Below, piece after piece: positions 44,926-54,631 of a stretch of 62,900 bases of DNA (positions within the stretch are counted from its first letter, which is position 1; each line of letters opens with the position of its first letter). The stretch is from an uncultured Eubacteriales bacterium (GTDB lineage: Bacteria; Bacillota; Clostridia; Peptostreptococcales; Anaerovoracaceae). Under the pieces are notes generated by a model. It had not been told where the DNA came from and did not search any database. It worked only from the letters and a program-made list of their open reading frames with translations. The position numbers were made by a program, and so were the translations under genes. The DNA lies in contig CACYHR010000003.1 of the NCBI GenBank assembly GCA_902774265.1, forward strand, positions 1 through 62,900. The letters are read 5' to 3'.

Positions 44926-44957
44926 ATACTGATTGTTTCACGTGAAACAATCAGTAT
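44926..44957. promoter_or_regulatory. parS site 2, overlapping the rsmG stop codon
   Basis: Second exact copy of TGTTTCACGTGAAACA (44934-44949), centred in a 32-bp perfect palindrome that includes the rsmG TGA (44953-44951) and last codon. The spacing between the two parS centres is 57 bp. Palindrome arms beyond the consensus could also form a hairpin at the rsmG mRNA end. Confidence 0.95.
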
Positions 44958-45613
44958 TTTTCTATCATCAACAATACATGCCCGGATATAGAATCAGAAA
45001 GAGAATGAGGTATTACAACTCTTTTTATACGACCCCTGTATTTCTTCAGACTTTTCTGAGCTGATTCAATCTCATCATTATATGATTCTCCCTTATATGC
45101 TATAAAATATCCGCCCTTCCTTACGAATGGGAGACACCAGGAACAAAGCTTATCAAGACTTGCAACTGCTCTGGAGACGCATACATCAAAATTTTCTTTA
45201 TATCCTTCTTTTCCGGATATTTCTTCCGCCCTGGCATGTACAGTTTTTATATTATCTATATCAAGTAATCCGGAGAATTCATCTATAACTTTTAATCTTT
45301 TAAGAGTAGAATCAAGAAGAACAAAATTCTTATCTTCATCAGCGATTGCAAGAACAGCACCCGGAAAACCGGCACCGGTTCCTACATCTATGATATTTGA
45401 AGCATTAATATATTCTTCAAGATCAACCGGAGAAAGAGAATCTTCAAGATGTTTTTGTAATGCCTCATCTCTGTCCCTGACAGCAGTAAGGTTTATATGC
45501 TTATTTTTTTCAAGAACCATATCAATATATGAAATCATCTTTGAAGCTTTATCTTTGCCATATTTACTTTCAAGTTTTTCAATAAGAGTTTTTGTTTGAG
45601 ATGATTTGTCCAT
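44951..45613 (-). CDS. rsmG: 16S rRNA (guanine-527-N7) methyltransferase RsmG/GidB
   Basis: 220 aa SAM-dependent methyltransferase acting on G527 of 16S rRNA. SAM loop NIIDVGTGAGFPGAVLAI, KRLKVIDEF, VSRAVASLDKL (family motif). ATG 45613 lies directly after the mnmG stop (TGATATG), so translation is probably coupled; a 31-residue upstream extension would overlap mnmG and is less likely. Its 3' end is embedded in parS site 2. Confidence 0.95.
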   Translation of the reverse strand: MDKSSQTKTLIEKLESKYGKDKASKMISYIDMVLEKNKHINLTAVRDRDEALQKHLEDSLSPVDLEEYINASNIIDVGTGAGFPGAVLAIADEDKNFVLLDSTLKRLKVIDEFSGLLDIDNIKTVHARAEEISGKEGYKENFDVCVSRAVASLDKLCSWCLPFVRKGGYFIAYKGESYNDEIESAQKSLKKYRGRIKRVVIPHSLSDSISGHVLLMIEKY

Positions 45614-45614
45614 A

Positions 45615-47597
45615 TCAGTCAGCCGACCTTCTTTCCTTTTCCAGATAAATAAGAAGCACATTAATATCTGCTGGAGATACACCGGATATTCTGCTTGCCT
45701 GTCCAAGCGTTACAGGTCTTATATCAGATAGCTTCTGTCTTGCTTCAAGTCTCAGACCTCCTATTGAATTATAATCAATATACTCATCAAGCTTTTTTGA
45801 TTCAAGCTTTCTCATTTTTTCTACTTCGTTGATTTGTTTATTAATATATCCTTCATATTTGATCATCACTTCAACTTCAGTTTTTTCATTAAAGCTGAGA
45901 GAAGGTCTATCTTCATCATCTATTTCATAAATATCATCATAGTTTATACCGGGTCTTTTCAGAATATCAGCAAATGTCTGATTTTCAGTTTCCATAATAT
46001 TTGCTCTTCTTTTTTCTATCATATCTTCAGAAAGGCCCGAAACATTAAGCTCACATTCATATTTGATCAAAAAACTTCTGATCTTATCAATATCTGTTTT
46101 TTTATTTTTTAATCTCCTGACTTCACTGTCTACATTATTTTTCTTAACAAGATATCTTTCATATCTCTCCTTACTTACCGATCCATATTCATATCCTATT
46201 TCAGTAAGTCTTCTGTCAGCATTATCCTGTCTGAGTATGAGTCTGTATTCAGCGCGCGAAGTCATTATCCTGTATGGTTCATTAGTACCCTTAGTTACAA
46301 GATCATCAATAAGCACACCTATATATGCCTGATCTCTTCTCAATATCAAAGGATCTTTATTCTTAATTTTTCTCACAGCATTTATTCCAGCTATGAGTCC
46401 CTGAGCAGCCGCCTCTTCATAGCCTGAACTACCGTTAAACTGGCCGGCACAAAATAAACCATCAGCTATTTTACTTTCCATACTCGGTCTGAGAGAAAGA
46501 GGATCAACACAGTCATATTCAATAGCATAAGCCGGCTGTACTATTTCAGCATTTTCAAGACCCGGAATAGTAGAATAAAACATATGCTGTACATCAACAG
46601 GCAGACTTGAACTCATTCCCTGAATATACATAAGATCGGTATCAAGACCCTCAGGTTCTACAAAAAGCTGATGTCTCTTTCTGTCACTGAATCGTGATAC
46701 CTTGTCCTCTATTGAAGGACAATACCTTGGACCGACTCCAACAATATTTCCGGAATACATAGCTGATTTTTCAATATTTTCCAGGATTATTTTATGAGTC
46801 TTCTCATTGGTATATGAAAGCCAGCACGAAATCTGATCTTTATCATATACTTTATCCTCATTTAAAAAGCTGAACGGTACTATCTTTTCGTCTCCCTTTT
46901 GCTCCTTCATCACGGAATAATCCAGAGTATCTCTCAGCATGCGTGCCGGCGTACCGGTTTTGAATCTTCTGACAGGAAAACCCAGCTTACGGAGATTATC
47001 TCCAAGAGTATTTGCTCCTTTCAAACCCGCCGGACCCGACACTCTGATATCATCACCGATGAATATTTTACCGCTGAGAAAAGTACCTGTGCATATAATT
47101 ACGACCTCAGAATAATACTTCTCACCGCTAAGTGTAATAACACCTTTTACTTTCATATGTTCATTTTTATCAATAATAAGATCAGTAATTTCATTCTCTA
47201 TCAAATCAAGATTTTTCTGTTTATTGATAGTTCTGAGCATCTCTTCATGATATTTATGCTTATCAGCCTGAGCTCTCAGAGAATGAACCGCAGGTCCCTT
47301 CGAAGTATTCAGCATCTTTGACTGTATAAAAGTCTTATCTATATTAATGCCCATTTCTCCACCAAGAGCATCAACCTCTCTTACAAGATGGCCTTTTCCG
47401 GTTCCTCCTATCGAAGGATTGCATGGCATCATTGCAACAGATTCAATATCAGTGCAAAATATGAGAGTTTTCATCCCCATTCTGGCAGCAATAAGACCGG
47501 CCTCGCATCCAGCGTGACCGGCTCCAATGACTATAACATCAAAATTATATTTATTTTCCGAGACAGAATTTACTGAATACTGTGTCAAGGACTTCAT
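45615..47597 (-). CDS. mnmG: tRNA uridine-34 modification enzyme MnmG (GidA)
   Basis: With MnmE makes (c)mnm5U34 in tRNAs. 660 aa FAD protein: [19 protein letters not shown] dinucleotide fold near residue 21, [19 protein letters not shown] and the MnmG C-terminal domain. It is slightly longer than usual (about 630). The start at 47597 overlaps mnmE by 47 nt; no other Met exists before the FAD motif. Coding sequence is markedly AT-rich compared with the genes beyond 53 kb. Confidence 0.97.
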   Translation of the reverse strand: MKSLTQYSVNSVSENKYNFDVIVIGAGHAGCEAGLIAARMGMKTLIFCTDIESVAMMPCNPSIGGTGKGHLVREVDALGGEMGINIDKTFIQSKMLNTSKGPAVHSLRAQADKHKYHEEMLRTINKQKNLDLIENEITDLIIDKNEHMKVKGVITLSGEKYYSEVVIICTGTFLSGKIFIGDDIRVSGPAGLKGANTLGDNLRKLGFPVRRFKTGTPARMLRDTLDYSVMKEQKGDEKIVPFSFLNEDKVYDKDQISCWLSYTNEKTHKIILENIEKSAMYSGNIVGVGPRYCPSIEDKVSRFSDRKRHQLFVEPEGLDTDLMYIQGMSSSLPVDVQHMFYSTIPGLENAEIVQPAYAIEYDCVDPLSLRPSMESKIADGLFCAGQFNGSSGYEEAAAQGLIAGINAVRKIKNKDPLILRRDQAYIGVLIDDLVTKGTNEPYRIMTSRAEYRLILRQDNADRRLTEIGYEYGSVSKERYERYLVKKNNVDSEVRRLKNKKTDIDKIRSFLIKYECELNVSGLSEDMIEKRRANIMETENQTFADILKRPGINYDDIYEIDDEDRPSLSFNEKTEVEVMIKYEGYINKQINEVEKMRKLESKKLDEYIDYNSIGGLRLEARQKLSDIRPVTLGQASRISGVSPADINVLLIYLEKERRSAD

Positions 47598-48972
47598 CTT
47601 CTATTTCTTCTCCTATAATCCTGCCGAGTTCTTCATATGCATAATGAGCAGAAAGCTCAGCAACCTCAACAGGTTCTCCATTCTTTATCATTTCTATGCA
47701 TTCATTAATATTGTTTAAAGCATTATAAAGAAGATCCAGATGACGCTGACTGCTGATTATGTTAGACTCTCTGATATTAATGTTCTTGTATTTTAATATC
47801 TCACCGACAGTATCAGATATTCTGACAGCAGCATCAACTGCAGCATTACCGATCAGAGATGTAATTATGACAGTATAATTACTTATATATCTTCTTACTA
47901 TACTCTCAATCTCTCTTTCATAGTGATTTCCAAGATCCTCTTTATTAATAACAAGTATCACATGTTCGGGATCAATATCCTTTACAGTAGAAATCAGCTT
48001 TTCATCTTCTTCATCAGGCTTTTCACTGCCATCTGTAACTAGTATTACTATATCTGCAGAAGCAGCAGCCTCCATCGATCTGTTTATACCGATCTTTTCC
48101 ACCTTGTCATCGGTATCTCTCAGTCCGGCAGTATCAACGAGTACTACAGGCATACCGCCAAGAGAAGCTGTCTCCTCAACTGTATCTCTTGTTGTTCCGG
48201 GAACATCGGTAACTATTACCCTTCCCTCTCCGAGAACGGCATTCATCAGAGAACTTTTTCCCGCATTTGGTTTACCTATGATCGCAGCTCTTATGCCTTC
48301 CTTTGCGATCTTACCTATAGATGCAGTTCCTATCAGTTTTTCTATATCCTTTTCCAAAGATGAAAGTTCATTAACAGTAAGATCGTAGTTTTCCGTCCCG
48401 GTGTTTTCCTCATCTTCGTCAGGAAAATCTATATGAACTGCCATCTGTGCAAGTATATCAAGAAGTTTTTCTCTGATTGATCTTATAAACAAACTGAGAC
48501 GTCCGTCCTTCTGGCTCTGAGCAATCTCAAAAGAAATATCGTTCTTAGCTTTGATAATATCTATCACAGCTTCAGCCTGAGAAAGATCCATCTTGCCGTT
48601 AAGAAAAGCGAGCTTAGTAAATTCTCCGGGCTCAGCCATCCTTACATTTTCACTACCGCAGGCAAGAACAGCATTAAGGATTTTCCTCAATGAAACATTG
48701 CTTCCATGAGCCTGTATCTCAAGCATATCCTCGCCTGTATAAGAATGCGGCCCTTTCATAAATAAAAACAAAGCTTCATCAATAACCTCAGAATTTTCCT
48801 TACTGCTGTCAACAACGACTTTACCGAAGTATGCATGTCTCGGCTCAATAAAATCAGGATGATTCTTCATCATCCTTCTCATTATATTTTCACTTTCATC
48901 TCCACTGATTCTTACAATACCGATACCACCCTCACCCGGAGGAGTAGATATGGCGGTTATAGTCTCAGACAT
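47551..48972 (-). CDS. mnmE: tRNA modification GTPase MnmE (TrmE)
   Basis: 473 aa. N-terminal tetrahydrofolate-binding domain ([21 protein letters not shown]), helical domain, inserted G domain (G1 [10 protein letters not shown] at about 228, G2/G3 DVPGTTRDT and [12 protein letters not shown]), and the C-terminal FCLGK with the catalytic Cys. Partner of MnmG. In most Firmicutes the upstream neighbour is jag; here it is dnaN, one sign of an inversion around oriC. Confidence 0.97.
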   Translation of the reverse strand: MSETITAISTPPGEGGIGIVRISGDESENIMRRMMKNHPDFIEPRHAYFGKVVVDSSKENSEVIDEALFLFMKGPHSYTGEDMLEIQAHGSNVSLRKILNAVLACGSENVRMAEPGEFTKLAFLNGKMDLSQAEAVIDIIKAKNDISFEIAQSQKDGRLSLFIRSIREKLLDILAQMAVHIDFPDEDEENTGTENYDLTVNELSSLEKDIEKLIGTASIGKIAKEGIRAAIIGKPNAGKSSLMNAVLGEGRVIVTDVPGTTRDTVEETASLGGMPVVLVDTAGLRDTDDKVEKIGINRSMEAAASADIVILVTDGSEKPDEEDEKLISTVKDIDPEHVILVINKEDLGNHYEREIESIVRRYISNYTVIITSLIGNAAVDAAVRISDTVGEILKYKNINIRESNIISSQRHLDLLYNALNNINECIEMIKNGEPVEVAELSAHYAYEELGRIIGEEIEDEVLDTVFSKFCLGK

Positions 48973-49080
48973 ATTTTTCTCCGATAATAATATTATTGTT
49001 AATTAAAAAATACAAATTATTAAAATAATATTTAAAGCTTTGATCCTATTTAAATTACAAAAATAATAATAATATTACAA

Positions 49081-50190
49081 TTAGCTCATTCTTATAGGCA
49101 GTATAAGATATGAATACTTATCGCCTTTCAGAGGTCTAATGATGCATGGTGAAATGCTGTCTCTGAAATTGATGCTTATTTCCTCATCATCTATTACACT
49201 TAATGCATCCTTTAGATATTTAGAATTCATTCCTATATTGAGAGGATCACCATCATTAATTATCTCTACCTTTTCCTCTATATTACCCGATTCATTAAGA
49301 GATTTAATAATTATAAGATCCTGGTCTATATTGAATTTTATAAGATTATTGTTCTGAGCCGAAGTAAGAAGAGATGCTCTCTCCGTACTTTTCAGAAGAT
49401 CATTTCTTTTGACTCTTATATTAATATTGCCCTCTTTTGAGAGAATCTTTTCATAATCAATGTATTTACCTGAAAAAGTATTGAGAGTAGCTTTGATATT
49501 ATCGAATTTCATTATTACTTTTCCGGACACGATCTCAAAACTCATCCTGTCTTCTCCCTCATCACTGATTATCTTTGCAACTTCATTGATGAGTTTGGCA
49601 GGAATAACGACACTCACACTATCTGCATTATTAACAGCTATTTTATATACAGCGATCCTGTACGGATCTACTGCAACCATCTTCATTTCTCCATCATTGA
49701 TCTCTAGCAGAACTCCGGTAAGTATTCCATTAAAATCATCTGTGGAAGCACTGAATGCAGTTTTTCTTATAAGATTTTTTACATCGTCCTTGCTGAGAAG
49801 AATTTCATTCTGACCTTCATCAAGTTTTATTTTAGGAAACTCATCTGCAGAAAAACAGATGATTTCCGAATTTGAACCGGCACATTTAATACTTATCTTT
49901 AAAGAAGAAGGATCAAAATCCATCATCATTTCATCTTCGGGAAGTTTACTTATGATAGCAGCAAACAATTTGGAAGGTACTACAAACTCACATTTTTCGC
50001 TGCACTGTACATCTATAACAGAAGAAATAGTTATATTAGTATCGGTAGCAGTCAATTTAAGCTTTCCCTTATCCTTATCTGCTTCTACCAGTATACCCTC
50101 AAGAATATTTGAAGTTGTTCTGGAAGGAACAGAATGGGATACATTACTGATTGATTTATTAAGATCATTTCTGCTGCAATAGATTTTCAT
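49081..50190 (-). CDS. dnaN: DNA polymerase III sliding clamp (beta subunit)
   Basis: 369 aa, three repeats of the clamp fold, starting MKIYCSRNDLNKSISNVSHSVPSR and ending with the conserved YLILPIRMS. Ring-shaped processivity factor binding polymerase, MutS, Hda-like proteins and others. It follows dnaA in the same direction after a 171-bp AT-rich gap with DnaA boxes. The 108 bp on its 3' side before mnmE are very AT-rich, without a clear terminator. Confidence 0.97.
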   Translation of the reverse strand: MKIYCSRNDLNKSISNVSHSVPSRTTSNILEGILVEADKDKGKLKLTATDTNITISSVIDVQCSEKCEFVVPSKLFAAIISKLPEDEMMMDFDPSSLKISIKCAGSNSEIICFSADEFPKIKLDEGQNEILLSKDDVKNLIRKTAFSASTDDFNGILTGVLLEINDGEMKMVAVDPYRIAVYKIAVNNADSVSVVIPAKLINEVAKIISDEGEDRMSFEIVSGKVIMKFDNIKATLNTFSGKYIDYEKILSKEGNINIRVKRNDLLKSTERASLLTSAQNNNLIKFNIDQDLIIIKSLNESGNIEEKVEIINDGDPLNIGMNSKYLKDALSVIDDEEISINFRDSISPCIIRPLKGDKYSYLILPIRMS

Positions 50191-50361
50191 GGATATGCCT
50201 TTCTGTCGAAATCCGCTTTTATATTTATAAATAGATTATAGTAGTTATAGTAGGGGCTGTGGAATATGTGGAAAAGTCACGAAATCCTCAGTTTTCAGTA
50301 TGTTCAAAACTTTTTAAAAGTTGATAAATTTATAGATAAATGAAATAAAAAATGTTGATAA
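50191..50361. other. dnaA-dnaN intergenic part of oriC
   Basis: Two adjacent DnaA-box-like 9-mers on the same strand, TGTGGAATA (50258-50266) and TGTGGAAAA (50267-50275), i.e. TATTCCACA and TTTTCCACA on the minus strand. They are followed by an AT-rich tract (about 50300-50361) including GTTGATAA repeats, a candidate unwinding element. This matches the bipartite origin plan of Firmicutes. Confidence 0.65.
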
Positions 50362-51699
50362 TCATTTGTTGTTAAGTTTCGATCTGATGTGATCTATTAC
50401 TTCTCTCATCTCATCATCTTTCTTTAACCTGGATTCAATCTTTTCAACTGCATGTATTACAGTTGAATAATGCCTGTTTCCGAATAATTTACCAATCTTA
50501 GGAAGTGAAAGATCAGTTTCCTCGCGGCACAGATACATTGCGACCTGACGCGGGAGAGTTATTTCTGCATTTCTTTTAGGAGAATCCATATCTGCAATTT
50601 TGATTTTGTAGAAATTAGCAACTATGGATCTGATACGTTCAGGAGCGACAGCCTGTTCATTATCGGTAATAATATCCTTAAGAATGTTCTTTGCATTATC
50701 AACAGTGATCTTTTCATCGAGAAGCTGCGAAAGTCCGATGACTCTGTTATAAGCTCCTTCGAGTTCTCTGATATTATCCTTAACCTGATCAGCTATCATA
50801 CACAGAACATCATAAAGATCGGAAGTCATCTCTATTTCGGATTTTTCAGCAAGATTTTTCAGTATGGCAACCCTTGTTTCATAATCAGGAGGCTGAATAT
50901 CCGCTATCATATTCCAGCTGAATCTTGTACGCAGTCTTTCGTCAAGACCCTTGAGGCTTACGGGAGGGCAATCACTTGTAATAACTATCTGTTTGTTATT
51001 CTGATACAGAGATTCGAAAGTGTGGAAAAACTCCTCCTGCGTAGCTTCCTTCCCTTCCAGGAACTGGATATCATCTATAAGAAGAACATCGAGTTTACGG
51101 TATTTGTTTCTGAAACTTCTCGTCTTATTATCATTGATGGCGGTAATAAGCTCATTTGTAAACATTTCTGTAGATACATATAATACTTTTGTGTCTGGAT
51201 TATTTCTGATTATATGTACGCCAATAGCCTGCATCAGATGAGTTTTGCCGAGTCCGGAACCTCCGTAAATAAAAAGAGGATTGTAAATATCACCGGGAGC
51301 TTCGGCAACAGCAACAGATACAGCATGTGCATATTTATTGGAATTACCTACTACAAAATTTTCAAAATTGAACCTCGGATTAAACAGCTTTTCCTGTTTG
51401 AAGGGATTCTTGGTACGCGTAGCATCAATCTTAGAAGTCTCGTAATCTTTTTCCTGCTTAATAACAACTCTGAACTTTTTGTCCAGACTGCTGTTAAGTG
51501 AATTCTCTATCTGATTGAGATAATGCTGATTGATATGATCAATCAGTTTGACCTGACCTGGCCAGGCAAGATAAATAATACCTGCTTCTTCCTCTATATG
51601 ATGTATGTAAAGAGGAGCGATCCAGGTACTGTAACTGAGATTTGTAGTGTTAGCTTTGAGGAAATTAAGAGTTGTCCCCCATATCTTGTTCTTATCCAA
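50362..51699 (-). CDS. dnaA: Chromosomal replication initiator DnaA
   Basis: 445 aa starting with TTG at 51699: AAGGAG lies 7 nt upstream of it, whereas an in-frame ATG at 51726 lacks such a site and adds nine non-family residues. Domain I (KIWGTTLNFLKANTTNLSYSTWIAPL), short domain II, AAA+ domain III with GGSGLGKTHLMQAIG, DVLLIDDIQFLEGKE and the RFSWNMIADIQPPDYETR sensor region, and domain IV with NRHYSTVIHAVEKIE, the DnaA-box-binding helix. Its promoter contains a DnaA box, so autoregulation is likely. Confidence 0.97.
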   Translation of the reverse strand: MDKNKIWGTTLNFLKANTTNLSYSTWIAPLYIHHIEEEAGIIYLAWPGQVKLIDHINQHYLNQIENSLNSSLDKKFRVVIKQEKDYETSKIDATRTKNPFKQEKLFNPRFNFENFVVGNSNKYAHAVSVAVAEAPGDIYNPLFIYGGSGLGKTHLMQAIGVHIIRNNPDTKVLYVSTEMFTNELITAINDNKTRSFRNKYRKLDVLLIDDIQFLEGKEATQEEFFHTFESLYQNNKQIVITSDCPPVSLKGLDERLRTRFSWNMIADIQPPDYETRVAILKNLAEKSEIEMTSDLYDVLCMIADQVKDNIRELEGAYNRVIGLSQLLDEKITVDNAKNILKDIITDNEQAVAPERIRSIVANFYKIKIADMDSPKRNAEITLPRQVAMYLCREETDLSLPKIGKLFGNRHYSTVIHAVEKIESRLKKDDEMREVIDHIRSKLNNK

Positions 51700-51726
51700 T
51701 AGTGTTCTCCTTAATGTTATGAACAC

Positions 51727-51755
51727 ATTTTACATAAAGTTTTCCACAGATGCAA
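51727..51755 (-). promoter_or_regulatory. dnaA promoter with DnaA box in the spacer
   Basis: Minus-strand TTGCAT (51750-51755), 17-nt spacer, TAAAAT (51727-51732). The spacer contains TGTGGAAAA (51748-51740), a DnaA-box variant, so DnaA bound there would block RNA polymerase. Confidence 0.7.
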
Positions 51756-51948
51756 AGCCTGAAATCGTATGAAATCAGCCGAAATAAAAGAATCAAAAAA
51801 ATAGTTATCCACATGTTGTTGATAAAATTGTTAATAAAATACAAGCGCCACAAGATATTGTGTATAACTCACTTTTTGAAAAAATTGTATTTTATTTAAA
51901 CATTGTAACGAATCAATGATTGGATGGTTTTTATTATTATGTAAAAAC
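51740..51948. other. oriC region upstream of dnaA (DnaA boxes)
   Basis: DnaA boxes: TTTTCCACA (51740-51748), perfect TTATCCACA (51805-51813) and perfect TTATACACA on the minus strand (51859-51867). AT-rich tracts follow at about 51814-51840 and 51870-51945. With the dnaA-dnaN gap this forms the likely chromosomal origin. The dnaA and rpmH promoters point outward from it. No gene is present in 51727-52063. Confidence 0.8.
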
Positions 51949-51977
51949 TTGACTTGAATATGTGTTTTACTTATAAT
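51949..51977 (+). promoter_or_regulatory. rpmH operon promoter
   Basis: TTGACT (51949-51954), 17-nt spacer, TATAAT (51972-51977), about 87 nt before rpmH. Confidence 0.8.
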
Positions 51978-52063
51978 GTTATGGCTTATGTGCTCATGGA
52001 ATTCAGAGAGCTACATATTAATCACTAATTTTTATAATATTGAAGTGAAAAGGAGAAAGAAAA

Positions 52064-52198
52064 ATGAAAAGAACTTATCAGCCAAAGAAGAGACAGAGAC
52101 TTAAAGAACACGGATTCCGCAAGAGAATGGCTACAGCTAACGGACGCAAGGTACTCAAGAGAAGAAGAGCAAGAGGCAGAAAGTCCCTCACTGCATAG
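52064..52198 (+). CDS. rpmH: Ribosomal protein L34
   Basis: 44 aa, [20 protein letters not shown] at the start, then the basic [20 protein letters not shown] core and SLTA end, matching L34 along its whole length. Preceded by AAAAGGAGAAAG. First gene of the rpmH-rnpA-yidD-yidC-jag operon; rnpA follows after 14 nt. Confidence 0.98.
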   Translation: MKRTYQPKKRQRLKEHGFRKRMATANGRKVLKRRRARGRKSLTA

Positions 52199-52212
52199 TT
52201 TTTGATGTCCCT

Positions 52213-52575
52213 ATGAGAGATAACAGCGAATATACTCTGCGCAATCAAAAGGATTTTGTTAAGGTATATAACAAAGGCAAATCAAGAGGAAGCAGATATA
52301 CAGTAATATTGTATAGAAAGAATAATCTCGGATTTAGCAGAACTGCTTTTGTATCCAGCAAAAAAGTCGGAAATTCTGTTAAGAGAAACAGAGCCAGAAG
52401 ACTGATGAGAGAATCATACAGGTCTTTCAGAGAATCTGTTAATACAGGGTATGACATAATTTTTGTAGCCCGTAATACTATCAACGGCGCTAAAGAACAG
52501 GATGTGCAGAAAACTATGTTAAAAGCTGTGAAAGCGTGCGGTCTTGTATCGGATAGTCATGTGAAAAATAAATAA
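52213..52575 (+). CDS. rnpA: Ribonuclease P protein component
   Basis: 120 aa basic protein assisting the RNase P RNA in tRNA 5' maturation. Shows FVKVYNKGKSRGSRYTVILY and the RNR motif in KVGNSVKRNRARRLMRESYR, then GYDIIFVARN. Usual length and position after rpmH. Confidence 0.96.
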   Translation: MRDNSEYTLRNQKDFVKVYNKGKSRGSRYTVILYRKNNLGFSRTAFVSSKKVGNSVKRNRARRLMRESYRSFRESVNTGYDIIFVARNTINGAKEQDVQKTMLKAVKACGLVSDSHVKNK

Positions 52576-52619
52576 ATGATTATAGATAGAAAGATAGCAA
52601 ATTGATCAGGGACACAGTA

Positions 52620-52853
52620 ATGAAAGAAAAAAATAAAAATATAGTTCAGAGATTTTTGATAATTATGGTCAGGGCCTACCAGCTTGGTATATCGCCGTAT
52701 TTAGGAGCACATTGCAGATATACTCCGACATGCAGCGCATATTTTATTGAGGCTGTAGAAAAATACGGAGCTTTGAAAGGCAGCTGGCTCGGTATAAAAA
52801 GAATACTGAGATGTCATCCGGGAAGACCCGGAGGATATGATCCGGTACCATAA
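52620..52853 (+). CDS. yidD: Membrane protein insertion efficiency factor YidD
   Basis: 77 aa from ATG 52620 (an upstream TTG at 52602 would add six residues). Family pattern [48 protein letters not shown] is present in order: RxxYxxGISP, C-RYxPTCSxY, RILRCHP. Peripheral inner-membrane protein aiding YidC. Lies between rnpA and yidC. Confidence 0.95.
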   Translation: MKEKNKNIVQRFLIIMVRAYQLGISPYLGAHCRYTPTCSAYFIEAVEKYGALKGSWLGIKRILRCHPGRPGGYDPVP

Positions 52854-52868
52854 GAACGGAGAAATTTA

Positions 52869-53633
52869 ATGGGAATTATAGCAAGACCTATCGGATATCT
52901 GCTGATGTGGATATATAAGTTAGTAGGAAGCTATGGAATCGCACTCATTATACTTACTGTATTAGTAAAACTGGTACTCTACCCTCTCTATGCGAAGCAG
53001 ATAAAGTCATCCGGTGATATGGCTGAAATGTCTGAGAGATCGCAGGAGATTCAGAGAAGATACGCTAATGACAGGGAAAAGATGAATGAGGAAATGCAGA
53101 AGCTTTATGCAGAAGTCGGATTTAATCCGATGAGCGGCTGTCTGCCTATGCTGATTCAGTTTCCTATCATCATGGGATTGTTCGCACTTCTCAGAAATCC
53201 TATGAAATATATGCCACCCGGCAATTTGATGATTTTTGCGAACCACGAATCCTTCCTCTGGATAAAAGACCTTGCTCAGCCTGATATGTGGATACTTCCT
53301 ATCATAGCCGGTGTTGCAACATTCTTTGCCTTCAGCATGAACAGCGCAATGAATAATATGCAGCCCGGAGCTTCCGCAGGACAGGCAAAAGCGATGAATG
53401 CGATAATGAAGTATTTCTTCCCGCTCAGTATTCTGTGGCTTGCAAGATCGTATCCTGCAGGTCTGGCCATCTATTGGGCAGGAGGTCAGATCATACAGAT
53501 TTTCTTTAACATCCGCATCAATAAGATAAGAAAGCAGATGGCAGAGGAAAAGGAACATAAAAAGCTCGTACAGAGGGCGGAAAAAGAAATTGCCAGGAAG
53601 AGAAGAGCAAGAATGAAAGGAAGTTATCAATAA
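52869..53633 (+). CDS. yidC: Membrane protein insertase YidC/Oxa1
   Basis: 254 aa, Gram-positive type without the large periplasmic domain. Starts GIIARPIGYLLMWIYKLVGSYG; five membrane segments; cytoplasmic hairpin loop (DMAEMSERSQEIQRRYANDREKMNEEMQKLY in part); NPMSGCLPMLIQFPIIMGLF; basic C-terminal tail. No lipoprotein signal peptide is evident, unlike Bacillus SpoIIIJ. Its stop is followed directly by the jag ATG. Confidence 0.95.
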   Translation: MGIIARPIGYLLMWIYKLVGSYGIALIILTVLVKLVLYPLYAKQIKSSGDMAEMSERSQEIQRRYANDREKMNEEMQKLYAEVGFNPMSGCLPMLIQFPIIMGLFALLRNPMKYMPPGNLMIFANHESFLWIKDLAQPDMWILPIIAGVATFFAFSMNSAMNNMQPGASAGQAKAMNAIMKYFFPLSILWLARSYPAGLAIYWAGGQIIQIFFNIRINKIRKQMAEEKEHKKLVQRAEKEIARKRRARMKGSYQ

Positions 53634-54515
53634 ATGAGATCGTCAGAGAAATGGGGCGTCGATGTGGATACGGCCGTAAATCTCGCGCTCAAGGATCTAA
53701 AGCTCACAAGAGATGAGGTTGATATAGAGGTGCTGGAGGAATCATCCAGCGGTTTTCTCGGAATAGGATCCAAGCTGGCGCGTGTTAAAGTTACAGCCAA
53801 AGAAGATAAGAATGTAAACGTTAAGGAAAAAGCCACATTCGACGATATAGATGCTATTCTCGCAAGTCTCCCTGAAAATGCGGCTCAGACACTTCCGGAT
53901 GAGGTGAGAGCTGAGTACGACAAGTTCGAGGCTGAAGAGAGAGAGGACGCAAGGGCAAGAGAAAAAGCTAATGCGAAATCCAGAAAAAGAGAAAAGGATA
54001 ATAAAAAGAATCGCAAATACAGTCTGTCTGTAGAAGATACCATGCTTTATGAGGTTAAGAAATTGGATCCAGTAGAAGGACATCCGGTTGAAATGTTCCT
54101 CAGAGACATAGCTGATAAGATGGGAGTTGATCTCGATTTCAGCGTCAAGGCAGGAGATGAGATGGTATTTGTTGAGATAAGCGGTAAGGATACCGGAACC
54201 ATCATAGGTAAAAGAGGTGCAACACTCGATGCAGTACAGTGCCTTGCAAGCTATGTAGTAAATAAGGAAAAAGGCAAATATACAAGAGTCATACTCGATG
54301 CGGAGAATTACAGATCAAAGAGAGAAAAGACACTGGTAAATCTGGCAAACAGACTTGCCGGCAAGGTTGAAAGGACAAAAAGATCTGTTACACTCGAACC
54401 GATGAATCCTTATGAACGTAAGGTGATACACTGCACACTGCAGAATCATCCAAAGATCAGGACAAGAAGCGAAGGAAAAGATCCATATCGCAAAGTCATA
54501 ATAGAATTGAAATAA
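53634..54515 (+). CDS. jag: RNA-binding protein Jag/KhpB (EloR)
   Basis: 293 aa: Jag_N domain (about 1-52, SSGFLGIGSKLARVKV), an acidic-then-basic linker, a KH domain with GKRGATLDAVQ (compare GxxG), and an R3H domain. Partners with KhpA in RNA binding and cell-elongation control. ATG immediately follows the yidC TAA. Last gene of the operon before the terminator; in most relatives mnmE follows, but not here. Confidence 0.95.
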   Translation: MRSSEKWGVDVDTAVNLALKDLKLTRDEVDIEVLEESSSGFLGIGSKLARVKVTAKEDKNVNVKEKATFDDIDAILASLPENAAQTLPDEVRAEYDKFEAEEREDARAREKANAKSRKREKDNKKNRKYSLSVEDTMLYEVKKLDPVEGHPVEMFLRDIADKMGVDLDFSVKAGDEMVFVEISGKDTGTIIGKRGATLDAVQCLASYVVNKEKGKYTRVILDAENYRSKREKTLVNLANRLAGKVERTKRSVTLEPMNPYERKVIHCTLQNHPKIRTRSEGKDPYRKVIIELK

Positions 54516-54560
54516 AAAAATATAAAAGGGCGATATCAAGGTCGCCTTTTTTATATTTTT
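54514..54560 (+). terminator. rpmH-jag operon terminator
   Basis: Stem AAAAGGGCGA/TCGCCTTTTTT with extended A/T pairing and a T-run, starting at the jag stop codon. Confidence 0.85.
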
Positions 54561-54631
54561 TGGAGCGCAATCTTTAAAATAATGATATATTTGTATAAGG
54601 TTAAAAACGAATATGATGGATTGAATAGATT

